The notes below the pieces were generated by a model. The model was not told the origin of the DNA. It searched no databases and saw only the letters and a list, made by a program, of their open reading frames with translations. Shown here in pieces: positions 46,678 to 54,385 of a DNA stretch of 55,332 bases; positions within the stretch are counted from its first letter, which is position 1; each line of letters starts with the position of its first letter. The position numbers and the translations under genes were made by a program. Source of the DNA: JACDAV01 sp036556145 (GTDB taxonomy: Bacteria > Chloroflexota > Limnocylindria > Limnocylindrales > CSP1-4); the NCBI GenBank assembly GCA_036556145.1, contig DATBKB010000051.1, positions 1 through 55,332 on the forward strand, written 5' to 3'.

Positions 46678-49422
46678 CTAGCGCTCCAACGCGAACAGCG
46701 GGAGCTGCTCGTCCGTCCGCTCGGCGGCGGGATCGAGGCCGAGCAGCGGCTCGAGCGCGGCGAGCTCGAGCGATTCCGAGGCCAGGAACGTCCCGAGATG
46801 GCCCCACTTGAGGACGTGCCAGTTGCCACCCTCGAACGCCGCGCGCAGGACGGCCGAGCGGGCGAGCTTGTGCCGGACGAGCTCGGTTCGCTCGTCGGGG
46901 ATCACGAGGAATCGCACGAGGCGCTCGTCGGCGGGGATCCGGCCGTGACGGCGAACCACGGCGTCGCCGAGCATCGCCGTCCACTCGACCTCGAAGAGCA
47001 GCGCCGCCCGGCTCCGGACGTACCAGATGCAATCGATCGCCTCGATGTCCTCGGGCGAGCCGCCGATGATCGTCGGCAGGTGGGCCGATCGCTCCTCGTC
47101 GCTCAGCCAGTCCGCCAGCCGCCGCTCGCCGACCCGCCGGGACTGCTCGCGGCGGGCCAGCCACACCTGCATGCCGAGGCGGTGGCCCGCGGCGGCGAGC
47201 GCCGCGAGCACCTGGCTGTGCTCGCCCGATCGGCGGAGGAGGTCCTCGTCGGTGAAGAGCCGCTCCGCCGTCGCGTCCTCGCTTCGGTAGCTCTCGATGC
47301 AGGCGCGGACGAGCGCTTCGTCGGGGCGTTCCGCGGGGCGGAAGAGGCGCGCGATCCGGTCGGTGAACGACGCCTCGGGCAGCGGGCTGCCGCTCGAGAG
47401 GAGGCTGAAGACGGCCCACTCGATCCGGTCGTCGAGCGCCGCGGCCGCAGCGGCGCGATCGTCGCGCTCGCCGAGCCACCAGCTCCCCGGGGCGATCTCG
47501 ACGAGACGGTGCTGCGTGGGCCGGTGGAGCTCGTCGTCGATGACGCCGAGGAGCCGCTCGATCGGGTCGGAGGAGGCGGTCGCGTCACCGTGGTGACCGT
47601 TGCCGCGGCGCGCAGTGACCCGGGCCGGGCGGCCGGGCTTGCCCGGACCGACGGCCACGATGTCGGCCTTCGGCGCCGTCGCGGCCGCGTCGAGCGGAAA
47701 CGACTTCACGAGCCGCCGGAGCTGTCCCGTCCGGTCGAGGCCGACGAGGACGTCACCGAGGAGCTGCCCCGTCGTGGCGGCCTCGCCACGCTCCTGGAGC
47801 AACGCGACCGCCGCCTCGGTCACCGTCCGGGCGGCTTCCGGGGCCGAGAACGCCCGCGCCTCGACGCGCTCCGGTGGCGCGAACAGGCCCGCGCCCGGGA
47901 CGACCTCGGGGTCGCCCGCGCCTCCCGGCAGCGGCGGCAGCGCGACGTTCGCCCGCGTCCGCGCCCGCGGCGGCACGACCGCGCCCGGCGGAACGAGCAC
48001 GACCTCGCCGTGCGCGTCGCCGGCGGCGAGCCGGGCGTCGGCGAGCCGGAAGCCCGCGTTCGCCGCGCCGAGCGCGGTTGCGACGAGCGCCTCGGGCGCC
48101 TCGTCGGCGACGATCAGCACCGCCCGACCGTCGCGGTCGAGGAGCGGCTCGGCCGCCCCGAGCGACGTCGAGAGCGCGGCGGCGCGAAGGCTCCACGACG
48201 GCCGGACGGTGGCGGCGAACAGCGGCTCCGCCGGGACGAGTGCCGCGGCCTCGCGGCCGAGGACCCACGCCGTCGCGTGCCAGGCGATCGCCAGCGCCTC
48301 GTGCCCGGTCGGCCCGGGCGGCTCACCGAGGATCAGCCGCAGGCGGGGCCGCGTCGGGCGAGCGCTGACGTCGCGCATCTCGGCGCCGAGCGTGCCGGAC
48401 CGCACGCCGGCGGCGATCCGGAGGACCGCCGTCGCCGAGCCCTCGGCGAGGCTGCGAATCTCCGTGCCCAGCCGTGCCACCACCGGGTCCTCCGCGACGC
48501 CGCCGGACAGGGCATGGACGAACGAGCGAACGATCCGGAAGCCGTCCTCGAAGGCGAGCCACGGATTGCGCTCCTTCCAGGCGTCCGGGCCGGCGCGCAG
48601 GCGACCGTTGGAGATCCGGAAGGTCGCGAGTCGGCCGTGACCGGTCGCGAACCGGCTCGCCGGCAGGATCGTCTCGACGAGCGCGGCGCGGAGCGCCGCG
48701 GTCAGGGGATCGGGACGCTCGTCGGTCTCGATTCGCTCGAGAATCGCCGCAAGCCCCACGAGCTGGCGGTCGGTGTGCAGCCCGATCAGCACGTCGACGA
48801 GCTCCGGGCTCGCGGGCGACGGGAATCGGCGCCGGATCGCGTCCCTCGTCGCCTCGGCGTCGGTCACCGCCTCGGCGGCCCGGGCTCGGTCCTCGTCGTC
48901 GAGCGGCGCCTGGCGGTGCTCCGCGCCACGGCGCTGATCGCGACAGGCGGTGCAGCGGTAGTGCTTCCGAACCGGGACGGATGGCGTGCCGTCCTGGCCG
49001 TCCTCGGCCGGCGCCGGGCCCCACGCGAACTCGTCGACGAACACGGACTTGCCGCAGGTCGCGCAGTGGCTGGCGAACGGCGCCTGGATCGCGAGCTTGA
49101 GGTTCGACGTCCCGCGGCCGGAGGCGGCGAGGGACTGGAACGTTGCGTCGAGGTGGCGAATGTCGGGCGGGCGCAGGACGACCTCGGCCAGGAGCCGCTG
49201 GAGCGGGCCGGCCTCGATGCTGATGGCGCGCCGGCCGAGGAGGATCGCCGAGCGAGCGATCCATCCGCCGCGACCGTCGAGGTCGAGGACGACGTCGCCC
49301 GGCTGCGTGTGCTCCTCGATCCGCGCCGCGAGGAAGTCCGACTGCGGGGGCGGAGCAATCCGGTCGAAGACCGGAAGCGAGACGCCCGTCTCGCCCGGCG
49401 GCGGGAGCTCGCGACCGCGCAC
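46678..49422 (-). CDS. Degenerate DNA-methylase-fold protein with zinc knuckle and nuclease-like C-terminus (914 aa)
   Basis: Residues about 28-85 resemble the SAM-binding half of N4/N6 DNA methylases (DVVLDLDGRGG at 43-53, then LLGRRAISIEAGPLQRLLAE), but motif I lacks the usual FAGGG. The region of catalytic motif IV reads LILGEPPG (364-370) in place of DPPY. Cysteines C120, C123, C157 and C160 (CATC, CTAC) form a zinc knuckle inserted as in Zn-ribbon adenine methylases. A Pro/Ala linker leads to a helical region (620-780) and a terminal domain, DCIWYVRSRAALLFEVEW (797-814), followed by RFLVIPDER and NWHVLKWGHL, which has the D...ExE look of a nuclease-like fold. It starts at GTG 49422 behind TAGCAT. 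The function is unknown; methylation activity is doubtful. Confidence 0.7.
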   Translation of the reverse strand: MRGRELPPPGETGVSLPVFDRIAPPPQSDFLAARIEEHTQPGDVVLDLDGRGGWIARSAILLGRRAISIEAGPLQRLLAEVVLRPPDIRHLDATFQSLAASGRGTSNLKLAIQAPFASHCATCGKSVFVDEFAWGPAPAEDGQDGTPSVPVRKHYRCTACRDQRRGAEHRQAPLDDEDRARAAEAVTDAEATRDAIRRRFPSPASPELVDVLIGLHTDRQLVGLAAILERIETDERPDPLTAALRAALVETILPASRFATGHGRLATFRISNGRLRAGPDAWKERNPWLAFEDGFRIVRSFVHALSGGVAEDPVVARLGTEIRSLAEGSATAVLRIAAGVRSGTLGAEMRDVSARPTRPRLRLILGEPPGPTGHEALAIAWHATAWVLGREAAALVPAEPLFAATVRPSWSLRAAALSTSLGAAEPLLDRDGRAVLIVADEAPEALVATALGAANAGFRLADARLAAGDAHGEVVLVPPGAVVPPRARTRANVALPPLPGGAGDPEVVPGAGLFAPPERVEARAFSAPEAARTVTEAAVALLQERGEAATTGQLLGDVLVGLDRTGQLRRLVKSFPLDAAATAPKADIVAVGPGKPGRPARVTARRGNGHHGDATASSDPIERLLGVIDDELHRPTQHRLVEIAPGSWWLGERDDRAAAAAALDDRIEWAVFSLLSSGSPLPEASFTDRIARLFRPAERPDEALVRACIESYRSEDATAERLFTDEDLLRRSGEHSQVLAALAAAGHRLGMQVWLARREQSRRVGERRLADWLSDEERSAHLPTIIGGSPEDIEAIDCIWYVRSRAALLFEVEWTAMLGDAVVRRHGRIPADERLVRFLVIPDERTELVRHKLARSAVLRAAFEGGNWHVLKWGHLGTFLASESLELAALEPLLGLDPAAERTDEQLPLFALER

Positions 49423-49428
49423 CGTCCG

Positions 49429-49434
49429 ATGCTA
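49429..49434 (-). promoter_or_regulatory. Leaderless-type -10 hexamer (TAGCAT) for the methylase-like gene
   Basis: TAGCAT on the minus strand ends 6 nt before the GTG at 49422. Confidence 0.45.
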
Positions 49435-49452
49435 GCGGACCGCCGATCGCGT

Positions 49453-49458
49453 TACGCT
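49453..49458 (+). promoter_or_regulatory. Leaderless-type -10 hexamer (TACGCT) for the DinB-family gene
   Basis: TACGCT ends 6 nt before the GTG at 49465. Both divergent promoters fit in a 42-bp spacer. Confidence 0.45.
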
Positions 49459-49464
49459 CGCGTC

Positions 49465-50439
49465 GTGCAACCCACGACGGCGTCAGCCAACACGGCCTCT
49501 CGCGATCCGCTCGTCGAGCTGTCGGCGGCGCGCGCAGTCCCGCTGGCACCGGCGATCTCGCGGGCACGCGCGACGTTCGAGGGCGCGGTGGCCGACATGC
49601 TCGCGGTGCCCGACGCTGCGCTCGAGCGGCCGTGGCTCTGGCGACCCGACGATCCGCCCGGCGAGACCGACGTGCGCAACGCGCTCTACCGGATCGTCGA
49701 GGTGCTGGAGGAATCGGTCGCTGCGATCGCCCGCGGCCGCGCAGCGACGCGTGGCGAGGCGACCGGCCCGGCCGTCCCGCGGCTCGCCACGGCGACGCAG
49801 GCACGGTGGAGCCTACACGGGGCGATCTGGCCGCTGTCGGTCGGCCATCTCGACGCGGATCCGGGCGGCGGTGAGTGGAGCGTCCGGCGAACGCTGGGGC
49901 ACGTCGTGCAGTCGCAGCGAAGCTACGGCTGGTACTCCGCGTGGTACCTCAGCCGGGCCGGCCGGCCCGATGCGGGCAGCCTTCCACCGGACGGCGCACT
50001 ACCGCCCGAACCCGACGAGGCCACCGAGGCGCCCGGGGACGCGGCCGCGATCCGCCGGCGGCTCGACGGGCTCCTCGACGCGGCCGCGGAGCGGTTCGCG
50101 GCGCTCGACGACGCGGGGCTCGCGGTTCCGGGTCGTTGGTCGGGCCTGCCGGTGACGATCGACTTCCGGCTCGGCCGGCTCGGATCGCACATTCGCGAGC
50201 ACACCGTCCAGGTCGACAAGACGCTGGCGATGATCGACCGCCGACCGACCGAGGTCGAGCGGATCGTCAGGCTCGCGTGCGAGAGCTTCGGGCGACTCGA
50301 GGCCGCGGTCTTCGGCCGGCCGGAGTCCGAGCTCGTCTCGGCGTTCGCCGACGGGGCGACGGCGGCGTCCGTCGTCGAGGGCGCGGCCGGCGAGGCGGCG
50401 CGACTCGCGCGCTCGGCGCGCGAGACGGCCTCGGCCTGA
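49465..50439 (+). CDS. DinB family protein
   Basis: A 324-residue protein built from four-helix DinB-type bundles. WSVRRTLGHVVQSQRSYGWY gives the first metal His in its usual helix, and GSHIREHTVQVDKTLAMI the His-x3-His pair of the last helix. The region 1-110 may hold a second, degenerate bundle. DinB-like proteins include thiol S-transferases using mycothiol or bacillithiol and damage-induced proteins of unknown role. It starts at GTG 49465 behind TACGCT and diverges from the methylase-like gene. Downstream lie three hairpins shared with a converging gene. Confidence 0.78.
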   Translation: MQPTTASANTASRDPLVELSAARAVPLAPAISRARATFEGAVADMLAVPDAALERPWLWRPDDPPGETDVRNALYRIVEVLEESVAAIARGRAATRGEATGPAVPRLATATQARWSLHGAIWPLSVGHLDADPGGGEWSVRRTLGHVVQSQRSYGWYSAWYLSRAGRPDAGSLPPDGALPPEPDEATEAPGDAAAIRRRLDGLLDAAAERFAALDDAGLAVPGRWSGLPVTIDFRLGRLGSHIREHTVQVDKTLAMIDRRPTEVERIVRLACESFGRLEAAVFGRPESELVSAFADGATAASVVEGAAGEAARLARSARETASA

Positions 50440-50470
50440 GCCCCCGGCCTGACGCCGCTGGGCGAGGTTC

Positions 50471-50557
50471 GACCCGGGCAGCGGGTCAGCCATCGTTCGG
50501 CGGCCCGTTCCGGCGACGATTGACCCGCCCAGCGGGTCCGCGCGGGCCGAGCCGCGC
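50471..50557. terminator. Cluster of three hairpins between convergent genes
   Basis: Hairpin 1 (50471-50487) is GACCCG/CGGGTC around GGCAG. Hairpin 2 (50522-50538) is the same arms around CCCAG, a near-copy of hairpin 1. Hairpin 3 (50540-50557) is GCGCGG/CCGCGC around GCCGAG. They fill the 132-bp gap between the DinB gene and the TPR gene that converge here. Confidence 0.6.
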
Positions 50558-50571
50558 GGGGTGGGAGGTGT

Positions 50572-51426
50572 TCAGCTCTCCTCGAGCTCGTCCGACTCCT
50601 CTTCGAACGCCTCGTCGGTCGTCACCTCGGCCGGGATGACGCGGTCGAGGTCCTCGATCTCCTCGTCCTCGTCGTCGTCCTCGAGATCCTCCTCGAGGTC
50701 CATCTCCTCGCGGATGAGCGTGCCCTTCGTGTACGGCCGCAGGTCGGTCGACTTCGCGGCGGTCGGGAAGGACACCTTCCCGTAGTTGCGGGGGTCCTGG
50801 AAGATCTCGCGGAGGATGATCCGGACGTCCTTGTCGCCGAGCGACGTGACGCCCGCGGCGTACTTGTTGCCGTCGGCCATGAGCTTGAGGAGACGCGCGG
50901 CGACGCGCGGCTCGACGACGCCGATGCGGACCTTGTTGCTGATCGCGATGAGGCGGTTGCCCTCGGGCACGAGCTCGACGTAGTCGCCGGGGTTGACCTG
51001 GGCGAGCGCCTTCGGATGGGCGAGGTCGGTCAGGTAGGCGAAGCCGGTCTTGCCGGTCTCCTCGACGAAGATCCCGACCGGGGCCTTGCTTCCCTCCATC
51101 GCGGGCACGGTCTTCTCGCCGGCGGCGGCGAGCAGCAGGCGGAGGCGATCGATGTTGCGCTCGGCGATGCGGTTCGTCGGGTCGAGCGCGAGCGCGGTCT
51201 GGTAGTGCTCGCGCGCGGCAGCCAGCTCGCCGAGCTCCCAGAGCGCCTTCGCGAGGCGGTTCTCCGCCTCGGCGTCCTGACCGAGCTCGAGGAGCTTGCG
51301 GTTCGTCTCGGCCGCCTCGGCCCACTGGGCGGCGGCGGCATGGGCGATCGCCTGGTCGGCGAGCTGCCGCTTGACGCGGGTCTGGTTGACGGGCGCGGCG
51401 ACGGTATCGATCTCGGGGAAGGTCAC
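50572..51426 (-). CDS. TPR protein with acidic tail
   Basis: A 284-residue soluble protein. Residues about 10-100 contain two to three tetratricopeptide-like helices (IAHAAAAQWAEAAETNRKLL, then ALWELGELAAAREHYQTALA). A central globular part (GIFVEETGKTGFAYLTDLAH, VNPGDYVELVP) is followed by about 45 residues that are nearly all Glu and Asp (DLEEDLEDDDEDEEIEDLD). The GTG at 51426 with AAAGGA about 11 nt upstream is preferred over a longer upstream frame. TPRs mediate protein contacts, and the acidic tail suggests a basic partner or a role near ribosomes or nucleic acid proteins. No specific function is evident. Confidence 0.78.
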   Translation of the reverse strand: MTFPEIDTVAAPVNQTRVKRQLADQAIAHAAAAQWAEAAETNRKLLELGQDAEAENRLAKALWELGELAAAREHYQTALALDPTNRIAERNIDRLRLLLAAAGEKTVPAMEGSKAPVGIFVEETGKTGFAYLTDLAHPKALAQVNPGDYVELVPEGNRLIAISNKVRIGVVEPRVAARLLKLMADGNKYAAGVTSLGDKDVRIILREIFQDPRNYGKVSFPTAAKSTDLRPYTKGTLIREEMDLEEDLEDDDEDEEIEDLDRVIPAEVTTDEAFEEESDELEES

Positions 51427-51560
51427 GGGGGCGAGGTCCTTTCGGGCGGCGTGCGGCGGGGGGCGATCGGGATCGGGTGGCCCGGCGCTTTCTAGCACCG
51501 GTCGGGCGGCGCGTCAAACGGGCGCCGGGCCAGGGTGCCGGGCCGGGCGCCGGGCGAGGA

Positions 51561-52385
51561 TCAGCGGGGGCGCAGGCCGAGGTTCCAGACGATGACGATG
51601 GCGCCGAGGCCGACGAGCAGCGCGGTCTGCCAGATCCAGCGCGGGTCGCGCCGGCGGGCCGGCGGGGCGCCGTGGAACGCGTCCCAGAGGAAGAACACGA
51701 GGGTGAGCATGGCCGGGCCGATGAGCCGCGGCACGTCCATCGCCCGGAGCGCCGCGGCGCCGATCGCGATGGCGCTCGCGTACGTCGCCGCGGACCAGAG
51801 GACGGCCCGGAACTGCGTCGCCCGGAGGGCCGAGACGCGGAAGCCGAGCAGCCCGGCGACGAGCGCGTCGATCGACGCGAGCAGGAGCAGGTTCGCCTCA
51901 GACAGCGGCGCCGGGGAGACGCCGGCGGGGACCGGTTCGGGCAGTCCGCCCGGCACGAGGGCCGCGGCGCCGGCGAACGCCACGAACGCCACGATGAGGG
52001 CCTGGACGAGGAGGCGCGCCCGATCCTGCGAGGTCGGTCCGCGCGGGGCCAGGAGGATCTGGGCTTCGATGCGAATCGTCCGATCGATGAGGAGCCACGC
52101 GAGGGCGAGCGCGAGCGCGAGCCACATCCCGACAGGGACGAGACGGATCGCGCCGAGGCACGCCATGCCGGCGACCGTCGGCGTGAGGAGCGCCTCGACC
52201 GGCACGCCCGCCGAGTGTCCGAACGGGTCCGCCGCGGCGAGGACCTGGAGCGTCCCGAGGAGCAGCGCGAGGAACAGGAAGACGACGACGAGCCAGATGA
52301 GCGGGCCGTCGACGAAGCGCGAAACGCCGATGACGGTCGCCACGCCGAGGACGAGGTCGCGCCGGGCGCCGGCTCGCGGCTCCAT
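51561..52385 (-). CDS. Hypothetical polytopic membrane protein (274 aa)
   Basis: The chain has about seven hydrophobic segments (for example PLIWLVVVFLFLALLLGTL, VGMWLALALALAWLLI, ARLLVQALIVAFVAFAGAA, and a last helix TALLVGLGAIVIVWNLG ending at LRPR). No transport or catalytic motif is visible and I recognise no family. The ATG at 52385 is set by TACCAT 7 nt upstream, the same arrangement as at the neighbouring polX gene, so it is transcribed separately although only 32 bp lie between the genes. Confidence 0.75.
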   Translation of the reverse strand: MEPRAGARRDLVLGVATVIGVSRFVDGPLIWLVVVFLFLALLLGTLQVLAAADPFGHSAGVPVEALLTPTVAGMACLGAIRLVPVGMWLALALALAWLLIDRTIRIEAQILLAPRGPTSQDRARLLVQALIVAFVAFAGAAALVPGGLPEPVPAGVSPAPLSEANLLLLASIDALVAGLLGFRVSALRATQFRAVLWSAATYASAIAIGAAALRAMDVPRLIGPAMLTLVFFLWDAFHGAPPARRRDPRWIWQTALLVGLGAIVIVWNLGLRPR

Positions 52386-52392
52386 CCGGCCG

Positions 52393-52398
52393 ATGGTA
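52393..52398 (-). promoter_or_regulatory. Leaderless-type -10 hexamer (TACCAT) for the membrane protein
   Basis: TACCAT on the minus strand ends 7 nt before the ATG at 52385. Confidence 0.4.
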
Positions 52399-52417
52399 CC
52401 GACCGGCGCGGCGCCCA

Positions 52418-54343
52418 TCAGCGCGGCACCTTCGCGGGCTTGGCGGCGACGCGCGCCGGCTTGGCGGCGACGCGCGCCGGCTTGGCGGCGACGCGCGCCG
52501 GCTTGCCCGAAACCCAGTCGAGCAGCGCCGCCCGCGAGCGTGTGTTGAGGACGTGCCGCGGCTCGACCCAGGCGCGTCGCGCCTGGGTGATCCCCCAGCG
52601 GACGAAGTCGAGCTCGGCCGTCTTGTGCGCGTCGGAGTCGACGGTCAGCACGCAGCCGACCTCGACCGCGCGCCGCGCGCGCTCGACTGACAGGTCGAGC
52701 CGGTGCGGCGAGCCGTTCATCTCGAGGGCCGTGCCGGTTCGCGCCGCCTCGGCATAGACCGTCTCCCAATCGAGGTCCAGGTCATCGCGCGACTGGATCA
52801 TGCGCCCGGCAGGGTGGGCGACGATGTCGACGTGCGGGCTGCGGATCGCGTTGAGGGTGCGCCGCGTCAGCTCAGACTTCGGCTGGCGGCGGGACACATG
52901 GACGGAGGCGACCACGACGTCGAAGCGCGACAGGACGTCCGGCTCGAAGTCGAGCTCGCCGTCGGCACGCACCTCGAGCTCGCAGCCGTGGAGCAGCCGG
53001 AATCCCTCGGCTGGCGTCTCGGGCGGCGCCGCGCCCTCCGCCTCCTCGCGCGCAAATCGGGCGTTGAGGTCGGCGATGATCGCGCGCTGCTCCTCGAACC
53101 GCTCCGGCGTCAGGCCGCGGGCGATCGGCAGCGACATCGTGTGATCGGTGAGGACCAGCCACGCGTAGCCGCGGCGACGGGCCGCCTCGGCCATGACCTC
53201 GATCGAGTGCATCCCGTCGGTCCAGTCGGAGTGGCTGTGGGCGTCGCCGCGCAGATCGGGCTGGGCGATGACCGCCGGGAGCCGGCCGCCGAGCGCCGCC
53301 TCGACCTCGCCTTCTCCCTCGCGCAGCTCTGGCTCGATGAACGGCAGCCCGAGAAAGGCGTAGGCCTCGGCCTCGGTCGGGAACGTCCGCAGCTCGGCGG
53401 CCGCGCCCGTCAGCGGCTCACCGTCCTCGCCGATCCGCAGGAAGCCCTTCTCCGACAGGCTCCAGCCGGCGTCGCGGGCGCGAGCCCGAAGGATGACGTT
53501 GTGCTCCTTCGAGCCCGTGAAGTGGACGAGGTACGTGCCGGCCTCACCGGGCGGCATGATCATCAGGTCGACCTGGGGACCGCGGAGCAGCTCGACCGAT
53601 GCCCGGTACCCGCCGCCGTGGATGACCTTGTCGACGATCCCCAGGCCGGTGAACCGCTCGATGAGCGCCTTCGGGTTGTCGGTCTCGGCCAGCAGGTCGA
53701 GGTCGCCGATCGTCTCCTTCCAGCGTCGGAGCGAGCCGGCTCGCTCGACCCGCCGCAGCCCCGGCGTCCCGGCCAGTGCCTCGACGAGGTTCTCCGCGAT
53801 GGCGTCCGCCTGGTGGATGAGGAGCCGCTGCGGCCGCGACTCCAGGGCGGCGATCCCCTCGAGGATCATCGCCTCGGTGCGCTCCGAGAGCCCGCGCAGC
53901 GTCCGGAGGTTGCCGGCCTCGGCCGCCTGGCGGAGCTCCTCGATCGTCTCGACCTTCAGCCCGTCGTAGATCTGCCGGACCGTCCGCGGACCGAGGCCCG
54001 GGATCTGGAGCAGGTCGACGAGGGTCGGCGGGATCTCCGCCCGGAGCTTCTCGAGGAATTCCATGCGCCCGGTGTCGACGAGCTCCTCGATCTTGTCGCT
54101 GATCGCCGCGCCGACCCCTGGGATCTTCGGCTTGTCACCGGATTCGTAGGCAGCGGCGACGTCGAACGGCGCTCGGCCGATCGCGTCCGCGGCCCGGTGG
54201 TAGGCGATGGTCTTGAACCGGAGCTCGCCCTTGACCTCGAGGATGTCGCCGATCTCGTGGAAGATCCTCGCGAGGTCGCCGTTCGTCGGCAGGCGGCGGT
54301 CGGCGCGGGGTGGCGGTTCGGGGCGTGTGGCGCGGCGGGGCAT
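52418..54343 (-). CDS. polX: DNA polymerase/3'-5' exonuclease PolX with Lys/Ala repeat tail
   Basis: A 641-residue family X polymerase with PHP domain. The N-terminal 8-kDa helix-hairpin-helix region (IPGVGAAISDKI, LQIPGLGPRTVRQIY) is followed by the nucleotidyltransferase site AGSLRRWKETIGDLDLL and VDLMIMPPGE, giving three catalytic Asp. The PHP domain keeps its metal ligands: GDAHSHSDW, LVLTDHTMS, LLHGCELEV, VVASVHVS, VDIVAHPAGR and TVDSDAHK. It fills short gaps and trims 3' ends in base-excision repair. The C-terminus carries three perfect KPARVAA repeats and KPAKVPR, a basic tail likely to bind DNA, absent from typical PolX. The ATG is set by TACCAT 7 nt upstream. Confidence 0.93.
   Translation of the reverse strand: MPRRATRPEPPPRADRRLPTNGDLARIFHEIGDILEVKGELRFKTIAYHRAADAIGRAPFDVAAAYESGDKPKIPGVGAAISDKIEELVDTGRMEFLEKLRAEIPPTLVDLLQIPGLGPRTVRQIYDGLKVETIEELRQAAEAGNLRTLRGLSERTEAMILEGIAALESRPQRLLIHQADAIAENLVEALAGTPGLRRVERAGSLRRWKETIGDLDLLAETDNPKALIERFTGLGIVDKVIHGGGYRASVELLRGPQVDLMIMPPGEAGTYLVHFTGSKEHNVILRARARDAGWSLSEKGFLRIGEDGEPLTGAAAELRTFPTEAEAYAFLGLPFIEPELREGEGEVEAALGGRLPAVIAQPDLRGDAHSHSDWTDGMHSIEVMAEAARRRGYAWLVLTDHTMSLPIARGLTPERFEEQRAIIADLNARFAREEAEGAAPPETPAEGFRLLHGCELEVRADGELDFEPDVLSRFDVVVASVHVSRRQPKSELTRRTLNAIRSPHVDIVAHPAGRMIQSRDDLDLDWETVYAEAARTGTALEMNGSPHRLDLSVERARRAVEVGCVLTVDSDAHKTAELDFVRWGITQARRAWVEPRHVLNTRSRAALLDWVSGKPARVAAKPARVAAKPARVAAKPAKVPR
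52437..52505 (-). repeat. 21-bp tandem repeats encoding the PolX tail
   Basis: Three identical 21-bp units (52437-52457, 52458-52478, 52479-52499) plus a partial one encode KPARVAA repeats in frame. Perfect identity at synonymous positions implies recent expansion. Confidence 0.9.
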
Positions 54344-54350
54344 GCGCCCG

Positions 54351-54356
54351 ATGGTA
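54351..54356 (-). promoter_or_regulatory. Leaderless-type -10 hexamer (TACCAT) for polX
   Basis: TACCAT on the minus strand ends 7 nt before the ATG at 54343; no ribosome site intervenes. Confidence 0.4.
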
Positions 54357-54385
54357 GGACCGCGCGGCGGCTTCGGCTCCGCGGG

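Noticed and set aside
46798..50439. A 1213-codon open frame on the plus strand antisense to the methylase-like gene and running into the DinB gene
   Set aside because: It is the opposite-strand shadow of high-GC coding sequence. The translation is Arg/Glu/Val-rich with no domains, and only its last 324 codons (from 49465) form the real DinB-family gene.
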